The position numbers and the translations under genes were made by a program. 20,702 bases of DNA from Camillea tinctor (Eukaryota; Ascomycota; Sordariomycetes; Xylariales; Xylariaceae): NCBI GenBank assembly GCA_022578605.1, contig MU394191.1, positions 1-20,702 on the forward strand, in the 5' to 3' direction. The notes beneath the pieces are model-generated. The model was given only the letters and a program-made list of their open reading frames with translations, was not told the DNA's origin and did no database searches. This document shows positions 1-7,950 of this stretch, piece after piece. Position 1 is the first letter of the stretch. Each line of letters opens with the position of its first letter.

Positions 1-425
1 GGGTAGCCTCCTATAGGGTGGCTTCCTACAGGGTGCTGTTGCCGACCCACACACCCCCCTATCGCCAACACCTCCCTATCCAATAGGGTAGCTGTTGCCG
101 ACCCACACACCCATCGCCAACCCCACCATCGCTAACACCCCCCACAGGGTAGCCCCCTATAAGGTAGCTTCCTATAGGGTGCTGTTACCGACTAACCAAC
201 CCCTGGTAAGGCCTTGGAGAAGGTTAGCCAACGGTAAGGCGCATTAGCGCGGAGGATTTCCTATGTAAATTTTCAACACGCTGGTACGGGGGCATAAGCC
301 CCTTACTCTAGCCGTCCTATAGTCTATATAGGCTTAGGGTGTAACTAGATGCCATAGTAGATAGTTCAGCTATAAGCTCCCGCACTGGACGTTAAATATA
401 TTATCATCATTATTATCATCATAAT
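1..425 (+). mobile_element. tRNA-derived SINE, 3' part, nearly unmutated (SINE A)
   Basis: This is the 3' portion of the SINE family found at six other places in the window; the head lies before base 1. It ends in an ATTATCATCATTATTATCATCAT tail-type microsatellite (about 398-425), preceded by the family's conserved 3' block: a GGAGGATTTCCTATGTAAA-like stretch near 252, then TAGTCTATATAGGCTTAGGG near 320. The body (1-240) holds repeated units built on CCTATAGGGTGGCTTCC and GTTGCCGACCCACACACCC. Unlike the other copies it keeps long C and G runs, so it escaped mutation or arrived late. It belongs to the 3'-end subtype with CATAGTAGATAGTTCAG, shared with the minus-strand SINE at 5431-6284 and both LINE 3' ends. 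It is the best template in the window for the unmutated body. Confidence 0.8.
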
Positions 426-429
426 TACA

Positions 430-1141
430 TCCACTTTCCTACCTATAACTTTTTCTTAACTTTTACTAAAACTTTTACACTATATAAACTTATAGCATTA
501 TAAACCTCACTTTCTTCCCTTTACCTTTAAATCAAGCAACCTCTTTTCCTTAAAAGAAAATAAAAGTACTAACTTTTTTACTAAACATAAAAACGCTAAT
601 TTTTATTTTTTTTATTTTAACCCCTCTTTTTTTAAGTTTAAAACAGTTAAAAAAATAACTTACCGCTTTGCTAATTACTCCTTTAAACTTAAAATAAAAA
701 ATAGCCATTGTTTTTTTTTAGCTTTTTATAAAAATTAAAGCTAAAATAAAAAATAACCTTTTTATATTTAAAAAGCGCTAAATAACGTAAATAAAAAATT
801 ACAATTTTATTTTATTTAAATTTATAAAAAATTTAACGGTTTTTATTCTAACTTTTTTAAAAGCAATTAAAAAAAAAGCAAAAGTAAACGTTAAAGCTAA
901 ATTTAACATATTTACCAACTTTTTATTTTACTTAAATATAGCACTTAAAAAATATGTAAAAAACCTTTAAAAAAAATAAACTAACGTAGCTTTTTTTTAA
1001 ATTTAAAATATAATTATTAAATTAATAATTGCTATTATATTAAATTAATTTTTAACTAATAATAATAAAAAAGCAAAATATATAATTAGCTTTAAAAAAA
1101 GTGCTTAATTTAGCTTTTTTTACTTAATTTTACCTACTTTT
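430..1141. other. AT-rich stretch between SINE A and the alignable LINE
   Basis: Bases 430-550 are pyrimidine-rich and keep many C residues (CTTTCCTACC, CTTTCTTCCC), whereas 560-1141 are poly-A/T-like with almost no C or G outside GC, AC and GT steps. No open frame, RNA gene or recognisable motif is visible. It could be the 5' UTR and start of ORF1 of the LINE or older filler. The other LINE copy has a different sequence at the equivalent place (19131-19450), so membership is unproven. Confidence 0.5.
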
Positions 1142-2340
1142 TTAAAGTTAAGCTTTTTACATTAAAAATAAAAAAATTAAAAAAAACATTATACGCAAAG
1201 TAATTAAAGCCAATTTTTAGCTAAATAAAGCAATAAATTAAGCATTTTACATAGTTTTAAAATTTTTTAAAACTTTATAAATAAACTAAAGCTAAAAAGC
1301 AATAAACTTTTTTTTACATTAAAAAATAATTGCATAAATTAATAAAAAATTAAAAATAACTTATAAAATTAAACTAATATTAAAAGCTTTTATTTAAAAT
1401 TAAATTATTACGTTTAAATAGCTAATAAAAGTAAGCTTTTATATTTTTAACTTTAAATTAGCTTTTTTAATAAAAAAAAAGCTAAAATTTCGCAGTATTA
1501 AAAGTATTTAAACTTTTATAACCTTAAAAATTATAACTATAACTTTTACTATTATAATTACAAAAAAAAACACAATAATTGCTAACTTTTTATAAAATAC
1601 TTTAATTATAAAAAATTATATACTTTTTTAATAATAATTTACTTAATTAAGCTAATTAAAAAAAATAAAGCTATTATTTAATATATAAAGTAATAATTAA
1701 TATAAATTTAGCTACTTAAAAAATAATAATATTAAGTTATAATAAAACTAATTATTAATAGCAATAAAGAAAAAAAAGCATTATTTTTAAAATTTATAAT
1801 ATAAACTTAACTTTAAAAACAAAAATAAAAAAAATAATAACCTTTATTTTTGCTTTAAAAACGGTAAAATTAAAACTAACAATAGCGTTAAACTTAAAAC
1901 TTACTTTTATAAAAAAATTAAAAAAAAACAACGCAATAATAATATAGTAAACAATTTTTTTTTAAAAAAAAAAGCTTAAAATAAATAAAAAACTTTATAA
2001 ATAAAAAACAATAAAACTAAAACTTTAAAAAATTTAAAACTTTACAAAACTAAATAACGTTTATAAAAAACAAAAAAAAAAAATTTTATAGCATATATAA
2101 ACAAGTTAAAAAAACTAATACTTTAAAAAAAATACAAAAAAAATAAACTTAAAATAATAATTAGCAATACTTTAATGCACTTTTAAGCTTATTTTGCTTT
2201 AATATAGTTTTTATAAATATAGCTTTTTTTAAAATAATAAAACTATTATAGCAATTATTAAGCTTTAATTTAATTAATTATAAATAATAATAATAGCGTT
2301 ATAAAAACTTAATAACTTAAATAAACGTTAAAAAAATAAT
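1142..2340 (+). pseudogene. Degraded ORF1-like region of the LINE
   Basis: The region lies upstream of the endonuclease-like segment, where ORF1 of Tad1-type LINEs normally sits, and is shared with the minus-strand copy (about 19130 down to 17095 with a SINE removed). In that copy a 66-codon open stretch survives at 18326-18526; here the same frame (about 1750-1950) is broken. Predicted residues are dominated by K, N and I, as expected after G-to-A and C-to-T mutation. I could not identify a zinc knuckle or other ORF1 signature, so the ORF1 assignment rests on position alone. Confidence 0.45.
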
Positions 2341-2419
2341 TGCGCTTTTTTAAGTTAATGTTTAAAAAAAACTATAAATTTATAATATAGCATTAAAAGT
2401 AATAAATAACGCTTAAGTA

Positions 2420-3449
2420 AATATAATATTTATTTAAAAATTTTAAGTTAATATTTAAAAAAATAAAAAAATAATTAAAACATATTTAAAATATAACGCT
2501 TTTTTTTTATTAAAAACTAAAAAAAGCAAAAATTTAAAGTTTTTATATACGTACGCAAAAAACTATACTTTTTAACGTTATAATTAAAACTATTTATAAC
2601 ATTAAATATATACGTAATAAAAGTAAATAATATTACAATTTACAATATATATATAAATAAAAAAGCTTTTTAAAACTTTTTTTTAAAATTAAAAAACTAC
2701 AAACTTAAATTAAAAAAAATATATAAAAATAACTTTAATGCAATTTATTAATTATAATAACTTAAGTATAAAAAAAAACATAACAAACTTAAATAATAAG
2801 TTGCAAATTAAACTATAAACTATAAGTTTAAAATATTAAATTTAAATAAACTTACTTATTAAGCAAAAAACATTATAAACTTAATATTATTTAATATTTT
2901 TAATAATACTATATAAATAAAATAAAAAATATATATTAAATTAAACTATTATATATTAAATTATTAAATATTAATAAATATTTTAAAAAATATATTATTA
3001 AAACGTTTTAATTTTATAAAAAACGCTTTTTTAAAATACTTTTAATTGCTAATATTATATTAAATAATATTTTTAATAAAGTTAAAAAAGCATTAAGCAA
3101 ATTTAAATATAATAAAAAGCATAACGCTACTTAATAAAATAAAAAATATATATAGCATATTAAAGCTTTATATAAAGCAATAAAAAAAGTTTACTTAAAA
3201 AAGTAATTTAAAAACTAATAGCTACTTAACGTAAAGCTTTTAAAAAAGCTAAAAAAAAATATTAAAAAAAAAATTAACAAAGCAAATAATAATAAAAACA
3301 TTTTTAAAATTATTAGCTAATATAAGCTTAAAAATAACATTTACTTTTTTTTTATATACCTTATAATAACTTAATAGTTATAAACATTATAAATAAAATA
3401 TAGCTACTTTAAAATAAAATACTTATATAAAAAAAATAAAAAAAACATT
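2420..3449 (+). pseudogene. LINE endonuclease domain and linker, degraded
   Basis: The frame starting near 2420 reads NIIFI-stop-KF, then about 20 residues on a YLKYNAFFLL stretch. This resembles the start of LINE apurinic endonucleases (DIIFIQEP... followed by HPxY) after conversion of D, Q, E, P and W codons. From about 3118 the frame reads KHNAT, two stops where W codons would sit, then HIKALYKAIKK. That matches the WW-containing linker after the endonuclease in Tad1-type ORF2, followed by a K/N-rich helix. The frame then runs into a SINE inserted at 3450. All W codons appear as TAG or TAA, as RIP would produce. The enzyme would have nicked target DNA to prime reverse transcription; this copy cannot encode protein. 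Confidence 0.6.
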
Positions 3450-3465
3450 ATTAATTTATAATAAT
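3450..3465. repeat. Target-site duplication, left copy (SINE at 3466)
   Basis: ATTAATTTATAATAAT occurs here and again, exactly, at 4183-4198, bracketing the minus-strand SINE. Its 16-bp length fits target-primed reverse transcription. It runs into the microsatellite tail of the SINE, so the inner boundary may be off by a few bases. Confidence 0.85.
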
Positions 3466-4080
3466 AATAATAATAATGATGATAATATATTTTACGTTTT
3501 GGGGTAGGCAATAAAACTAATTAACTAACTAGCTATTTATAACTTTAAGCTTATATAAACTATAGGACGGCTAAAGTAAGGAGTTTTGTAAGCTTCTGTA
3601 CTTACGTGTTAAAAATTTATATAGGAAATTTTTCGCGCTAGTAGTTAACGCTTTATTGTAGCTAGCTTTTTTTAAAGCTTTACTAGTAAGTTAGTTAGTA
3701 ATAGCTACTTTATAAAAGGCTACTTTATAAGGAAGGGAGGTGTTAGCAATGGTAAGGTTAAAGATAAGTATATAAGTTAACGACAGCTACCTTATTAAAG
3801 GGAGGTGTTGGCAATGGTGAGGTTAGTTAGTAACAGCCACTTTATAAGGGGCTACCTTGTAAGGGAGGTGTTAGCGATGGTGGGGTTATTGGCGATAGAT
3901 ACCTTATTAGTGAAGCTATTAGCAGTAAATATTTTAGTTACTAACATTTTTATTTTGTTAATGTAGCTTTATTTATAGTGCTACTTTAAAATGTTAGCGA
4001 AGTATGTGTATATGCCAGCAATTAGCCGGCAATAAGCTTTATTAACTATAAAAATAGCTAATAAAAAGTGTATGTGCTTT

Positions 4081-4086
4081 AAAAAA
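4081..4086 (-). terminator. Possible RNA polymerase III T6 terminator inside the SINE
   Basis: On the minus strand a run of six T follows the tRNA-like head by about 13 bases (CCATCCC then T6). T4 or longer usually stops Pol III. Other copies carry longer runs at the same place (T8-T9), probably extended by mutation of neighbouring C. Function is inferred. Confidence 0.5.
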
Positions 4087-4110
4087 GGGATGGTTAGTTG
4101 GACCACAATG

Positions 4111-4121
4111 GGATTCGAACC
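4111..4121 (-). promoter_or_regulatory. Pol III B box
   Basis: GGTTCGAATCC matches the B-box consensus GGTTCGANNCC perfectly. This is the only copy in the window with an unmutated B box; others read GTTTAAAT at this place. Confidence 0.8.
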
Positions 4122-4163
4122 TATTACATTAGTATTCCACATTAATGCCTGTTAAGCGCTTAA

Positions 4164-4174
4164 CTACTGCGCTA
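4164..4174 (-). promoter_or_regulatory. Pol III A box
   Basis: TAGCGCAGTAG fits the A-box consensus TRGCNNAGNNG. It is conserved in all heads of the family present here (TAGCGCAGTGG or TGGCGCAGTGG in others). Confidence 0.7.
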
Positions 4175-4182
4175 TGTGGCCT

Positions 4183-4198
4183 ATTAATTTATAATAAT
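4183..4198. repeat. Target-site duplication, right copy (SINE at 3466)
   Basis: Exact second copy of ATTAATTTATAATAAT, immediately outside the tRNA-like head. It marks the 5' end of the minus-strand SINE and the point where LINE coding resumes. Confidence 0.85.
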
Positions 4199-5385
4199 TG
4201 CTTATTTTTATAAATATAAACTTTTTTATACTTAAAAAAAATTGCAAAAAAATAAAAACATTTTTTTATAAAATTAACATATTTTATTAAGTAAAATAAA
4301 GTTAATATATATTTATATAGCTAGCATTTTTTTAAAAAAAAATAAGCTTATAGCTTTCTTTTTGCAAAAAGTATAATTAATTATAAGCTTAATAATAAAA
4401 ATACTTTATAAAGCATGCTTAAAACATAAATATTACTTAATATATTTTTAAATAATTAAAATAATAATGTTATTAAAAATTAAAAAAAAAGATTTTATTA
4501 TAATTAAGTTTTAAAAATTAATATTACTACTTTTTTACTTTAAAAAAAATTAAAATAATTAATAGCTAAACGCATAATAAACCTTATAATAAAAAAAGCA
4601 TTATTTATTATTAATAGTTTAAAGTTTTTTTTAAAAAAAATATTATTAACTTTATAGCTTACATTATATATAATATAAAAAAAGCGCTTAATAAAAAAAA
4701 AGTATTATTTTTAATAATAAATATATTTAAAGCATTTAATGCAATTTTTAAAAAAAATTTATTTTATGCTTATAAAAGCAAAAATAACTAAATAACTTAA
4801 TTAAATAAATTAAATTTTATATAATAAATAAAAAAGTAGCAATTTATATAAAAAATATTATAATTATACTTACTTTACTTTTTTATAAAGTATTATAAAA
4901 GTTTTTAATTTTACTTATATTATTTATACTATATATTAAATTAGTTTTTAAAAAAAGCGCATTTAATATAAAGTTTAACTATATAAACAATATAACTATT
5001 TTTAAAGTAAAAAAATTAACTTAAAAAATTATAAAATAGTTAAAAAAAACATTAAAATTATTTTAAGTTAAAAAAAGCATAACGCTTTTTTTTTAACTTT
5101 ATTAAATATAAGCTTAAATATTTTTATAAAAAACGCAACATAAAAAAAAATTAATATAAGTTAAAAACTTTATTATATACTTTTTAAAAAAAGCAATTAA
5201 ATAGCTTAAAGTATACTTTAATTTTAAACTGTGCTTTAAAAATTACGTTGCAACTTAAAAAGTTAAAGCATTTTAAATAGTTAACTATATTAAACACTTT
5301 AATAAAGTAATTAAAAGCGCTTTATTAAACAAAATAATTAAAGCAATTAAAGTATATATAATATTAATAGTAATATATATAATAA
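4199..5385 (+). pseudogene. LINE reverse transcriptase domain, degraded
   Basis: From about 4470 the frame reads LLKIKKKDFIIIKF-stop-KLILLL. This matches the LINE RT finger motif (KPGKKDYxxxKxWRPISLL) with W and P codons converted. Further on come a FNAI-like motif A region (about 4735-4750) and, at 4980-4991, codons for Y-I-N-N. The latter is what the Tad1-type catalytic YVDD box becomes when the G of each GTA and GAT/GAC codon changes to A. The thumb region follows and the sequence ends at the next SINE (5391). The RNase H domain seen at 14132-14515 is absent here. It would have copied LINE and SINE RNA; this copy is dead. Confidence 0.72.
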
Positions 5386-5390
5386 AAACA

Positions 5391-5430
5391 GCTATATAGC
5401 GCAGTGGTTAAGCGCTTAGTAAGCATTAAT
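5391..5430 (+). mobile_element. SINE B, head fragment (split copy, left part)
   Basis: GCTATATAGCGCAGTGGTTAAGCGC is the first part of the tRNA-like head in + orientation, with A box TAGCGCAGTGG. It is cut at TAGTAAGCATTAAT (5417-5430), where a minus-strand SINE has inserted; the rest resumes at 6285. No TSD for SINE B itself was found, because its 3' end is missing. Confidence 0.75.
5417..5430. repeat. Target-site duplication, left copy (SINE C)
   Basis: TAGTAAGCATTAAT recurs exactly at 6285-6298. The duplicated target is the anticodon-arm region of another SINE head. Confidence 0.85.
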
Positions 5431-6284
5431 AATAATGATAATAATAATAATAATATATTTAACGTTTAGTGCAAGAGCTTATAGCTGAACTATTTACTAT
5501 AGCATTTAGTTATATTTTAAGCTTATATAGACTATAGAACGGCTAGAATAAGGAGTTTATGTTTTTATATTAGCGTGTTGAAAATTTATATAGGAAATTT
5601 TTTGCGTTAATGCGCTTTACTGTTAACTAGCTTTTTTTAAGGCCTTATTAAAAGTTGGTTAGTTAGTAATAGCACTTTATAAAAAGCTACTTTATAAGGG
5701 GCTATTTTGTAGAAGGTGTTAGCAATAGTAAAGTTAGCAATAAGTATGTAGGTTAGTAATAGTTACTTTATTAAAGAGAGGTGTTGGCGATGGGGGGTAT
5801 GTAGGTTAACGATAGCTATTTTATTAAATAGGAAAGTGTTGGCAATAAGGGGGTATATAGGTCGGCAATAGTACTTTATAAAAAGCTACTTTATAAGAGG
5901 CTACTTTGTAGGGAGAGGGGTGTTAGCGATAGTGGGGTTATTAGCAATAGTTACTTTATTAATAAAGTTATTAGCAGTGAATATTTTGGTCGCTAACATT
6001 GCCATTTAGTTAATGCTTTTTTTAATTGCTTAACAGCTTTATTTGCAGTGCTACTTTAAAATGTTAGCAAAGTATATATATATGTTAGTAATTAGTTAGC
6101 AATAATGTGGGTGCTTAGCGAAAAGTTTTGCCGATAGTGCTTTTATTGGCTATAAATAGCTAATAAAAAGTGTATGTGCTTTAAAAAAAAGAATGGTTAG
6201 TTAAACTACAATAAGATTTAAACCCATTACATTAATATTTTATATTAATGTTTGTTAGGCGCTTAACTACTGCGCTATGTGGCC
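5431..6284 (-). mobile_element. Full-length SINE inserted into SINE B (SINE C)
   Basis: The minus-strand element runs from the head GGCCACATAGCGCAGTAG at 6284 to an (ATT/ATC)n tail at about 5431-5455, giving 854 bp. It is bracketed by an exact 14-bp TSD. Its 3' block contains the CATAGTAAATAGTTCAGC motif (subtype of SINE A and the LINE 3' ends). The body carries at least three repeat units of the GTGTTGGCGATGG type (about 5700-5950), more than in SINE 1, which explains the extra length. The A box is intact; the B box is mutated (GGGTTTAAATC). Mutation is intermediate: GGGGGG and GGGAGAGGGG runs survive. Confidence 0.88.
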
Positions 6285-6298
6285 TAGTAAGCATTAAT
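6285..6298. repeat. Target-site duplication, right copy (SINE C)
   Basis: Second exact copy of TAGTAAGCATTAAT, abutting the GGCC head of the minus-strand SINE and leading straight back into the interrupted plus-strand SINE. Confidence 0.85.
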
Positions 6299-6510
6299 GT
6301 AAAATATTAATGTAATAAGTTTAAATCTTATTGTAATTTAATTAACTATTTTTTTTAAAGCATATATACTTTTTATTAATTATTTATAGCTAATAAAAGC
6401 ATTATTAGCAAAACTTTTTATTAAGCACTTATATTATTATTGTTAACTAATTGCTAATATATATATATACTTTATTAACATTTTAAAATAATACTGTAAA
6501 TAAACTAAAA
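6285..6510 (+). mobile_element. SINE B, right part, 3'-truncated
   Basis: The sequence continues the + SINE head (anticodon-region hairpin, degenerate B box AGTTTAAATCT at about 6319-6329, T8 run near 6348). It then follows the first part of the body up to ATAATACTGTAAATAAACT (about 6486-6505), colinear with SINE D. Homology stops just before the next head at 6517. The body repeats, 3' block and tail are absent, so this copy is truncated. Confidence 0.72.
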
Positions 6511-6516
6511 AGTAAC

Positions 6517-6598
6517 GGCTACATGGCGCAGTAGTTAAGTGCTTAGTAAATATTAATGTAAAATATTAATACAATAAGTTTAAATTTTATTGTGGTTT
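6517..6598 (+). other. tRNA-like head of SINE D
   Basis: The A box TGGCGCAGTAG is kept; the acceptor GGCTACA faces TGTGGTT. The anticodon-region hairpin is visible as ATATTAATGTAAAATATTAAT. The B box is mutated from GGTTCGAATCC to AGTTTAAATTT, so Pol III promoter activity is doubtful. Confidence 0.65.
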
Positions 6599-7340
6599 AA
6601 TTAACTATTTTTTTTTAAGGCATAACACTTTTTATTAGCTATTTTATAGTTAATAAAGCATTATTAGCAAAACTTTTTGCTAAGTACTTACATTATTGCT
6701 AACTAATTGCTAGTATATATATATATTTTATTAATATTTTAAAATAGCACTGTAAATAAAGCTATTAAGTATTAGTTAAATAAAAAATGTTAGTAATTAA
6801 AATATTTATTACTAATAGCTTTATTAATAAAGTATTTATTACTAATAACTTTATTATTGCTAATACTTTTTTTTTTATAAAGTAGCTTTTTATAAAGTAG
6901 CTTTTTATAAAGTGCTATCGTTAATTTATATACTTTTTATTATTAATATTTTTTTATTTAATAAAATAGCTATTATTAACTTATATATTTATTGCTAATA
7001 TTTTAATAAAGTATTTATTATTAATAACTTTACTATTATTAATATTTCTTTTATAAAATAGCTTTTTATAAGGTAGCTTTTTATAAAGTGCTATTACCGA
7101 TTAATTAACTTTTAATAAAGCTTTAAAAAAAGCTAATTAACAGTAAGGCGCTAACTTTTTAGTAGGTCGGCGCAGAGGATTTTTTATGTAATTTTTAACA
7201 TGCAAATACAAAGGTATAAGCCCTTTACTTTAGCCGTTCTATAATCTATACAGGCTTAAAGTTATAAATAGCTAATTAGTTAGTTAGTTCATTGCCCGCC
7301 CCGGATGTAAAATATATTATTATCATTATTATTATATATT
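6517..7340 (+). mobile_element. Full-length SINE (SINE D), heavily mutated
   Basis: This copy starts with head GGCTACATGGCGCAGTAG and ends with the 3' block (CGCAGAGGATTTTTTATG near 7170, CCCGCCCCGG near 7304) and an ATTATTATCATTATTATTAT tail (7316-7335), about 820 bp in all. The body shows the same repeat units as SINE A but C/G-depleted (TAAAGTAGCTTTTTATAAAG). The B box is lost (AGTTTAAATTT). It has the TAGCTAATTAGTTAGTTAG 3' subtype. No convincing TSD was found: the left flank AAACTAAAAAGTAAC has no match directly after the tail. Confidence 0.82.
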
Positions 7341-7510
7341 AATAACTAATTTATAATAAGCTTTAAATATAAAGCTTTTATTATTTAATAAAAATACGTA
7401 ATAAACTAATATTACAGCTGTTTATTTAAAAAACAATGTTACTTTTTAAGCTAAAGTTACTTTTTAATTATATAGTTAAAATTTAAACTTAACTTTAAAT
7501 AATATTTACT
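7341..7510. other. Unassigned AT-rich spacer between two SINEs
   Basis: It holds no open frame. It contains a short direct repeat GTTACTTTTTAA (about 7439 and 7466). It matches neither the hAT sequence nor the LINE sequence in the window. Confidence 0.4.
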
Positions 7511-7579
7511 AATAATAATAATAATATATTTTACGTTTAAAACAGGCGGAACTAACTAATTAATTAGCTATTTATAACC

Positions 7580-7583
7580 TTAA
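7580..7583. repeat. TTAA target duplication, left copy
   Basis: The SINE's normal sequence AACCTTAAGC (compare 17330-17339) is split, with TTAA on both sides of the insert. A TA duplication fits equally well. Confidence 0.7.
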
Positions 7584-7946
7584 GGGCTGTTTTTTAGGTT
7601 TAGCAAAAAGCTGCTAAATGCCATATAAGGCAATGGACCGTGCCAGTAACTTTGTCGAGCAGGGGGGATTTTCCGACATGTACCTGTAAGGCTGTATAGT
7701 GACTTACGCACGAGCCAAAAGTCAGCGCACTAATCTCGCTAAATTTTTTATCGGCGATGCACCCAATAGATAAGCATCATTTCGCTAAAAATAGTGTTGA
7801 AAAAAAAAGCTCTCCCAAAGCAGTTGGATTGTACAAAAGCAGAACTAGAAATTCCAAATTACTCCACTAAAAAGCATTGACCATATAAGTAGGTACGTCC
7901 TACCGCCCCATAAGTTTAATCCTGCTTGTTGCAAAAAAACAGCCCC
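7584..7946. mobile_element. Unmutated 363-bp MITE inside SINE E
   Basis: The element begins GGGCTGTTTTTT and ends AAAAAAACAGCCCC, a short terminal inverted repeat. It is flanked by TTAA (7580-7583 and 7947-7950), which restores the intact SINE sequence when joined. The flanks fit a piggyBac-like TTAA target or a Tc1/mariner-like TA target with AGGGGCTG termini. It has no coding capacity, so it is non-autonomous. Base composition is near-balanced with ordinary TC, GA and CG steps, unlike the SINE around it. Either it inserted after the mutation wave, or it is single-copy or too short to be targeted. A small internal hairpin TTTAGCA/TGCTAAA lies at 7599-7618. Confidence 0.8.
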
Positions 7947-7950
7947 TTAA
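7947..7950. repeat. TTAA target duplication, right copy
   Basis: Second TTAA, followed by GCTTATATAAACTAT, the continuation of the SINE. Confidence 0.7.

Larger units (their letters stand above)
4100..4181 (-). other. tRNA-like SINE head with Pol III promoter
   Basis: The strand folds partly as a tRNA: acceptor GGCCACA pairs with TGTGGTC, D-stem GCGC pairs with GCGC, and the T-arm is ATAGG-TTCGAAT-CCCAT (one mismatch, repaired if A was G). The A box TAGCGCAGTAG (4174-4164) and the B box GGTTCGAATCC (4121-4111) are both intact. The anticodon region is abnormal. About seven extra bases follow the D arm, and the consensus of the copies predicts an approximately 8-bp stem around a 7-nt loop (GTGGAAT type). 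A GGA triplet follows T33, but there is no long variable arm as serine tRNAs have. It is a SINE promoter rather than a working tRNA gene. Confidence 0.8.
3466..4182 (-). mobile_element. Full-length tRNA-derived SINE (SINE 1)
   Basis: Read on the minus strand, the element has a tRNA-like head (4181-4100), a T6 run (4086-4081), a long body with repeated GGTGTTAGCGATGG-like units (about 3720-3890), and a 3' block ending in an ATTATTATTATTATTAT-type tail at the low-coordinate end. It is flanked by an exact 16-bp TSD and sits inside the LINE reverse-transcriptase gene, whose coding resumes at 4199. It is only moderately mutated and keeps an intact B box. Its 3' end belongs to the subtype with a TAGCTAGTTAGTTAATTAG motif, shared with the SINEs at 6517, 7511 and 17251. 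At 717 bp it is long for a SINE. Confidence 0.88.
430..5390 (+). mobile_element. Tad1-like LINE (non-LTR retrotransposon), heavily mutated, split by a SINE
   Basis: The stretch reads, in + orientation, as a degraded non-LTR retrotransposon: an ORF1-like region, an apurinic endonuclease-like region, then reverse transcriptase. It is interrupted at 3466-4182 by a minus-strand SINE with a clear TSD, after which the LINE coding resumes. Part of it (about 1142-2340) aligns with the reverse complement of 17095-19130, with almost only transition differences. The 3' end (RNase H and tail) is missing; the sequence stops where another SINE begins at about 5391. C and G are nearly eliminated and all frames are full of stops. 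The 5' end is uncertain: similarity with the other copy starts only at about 1142, while the adjoining sequence begins directly after the SINE A tail. Confidence 0.75.

Noticed and set aside
1..240. CRISPR-like or telomere-like repeat array (CCTATAGGG units)
   Set aside because: The units are irregular, have no unique spacers, and recur in the body of every SINE copy.
541..3449. Mitochondrial or bacterial AT-rich genome segment
   Set aside because: Transition-only differences between copies, nuclear-type LINE and SINE elements and GTAAG introns nearby point to a RIP-mutated fungal nuclear region.
4100..4181. Functional tRNA gene
   Set aside because: The anticodon region has extra bases and an overlong stem, and the sequence is the head of a repeated element with TSDs.
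5435..5456. Stand-alone microsatellite (AAT)n
   Set aside because: It is the 3' tail of a minus-strand SINE bounded by a TSD; the same holds near 398-425, 3466-3486, 7316-7335, 17251-17275 and 19459-19480.
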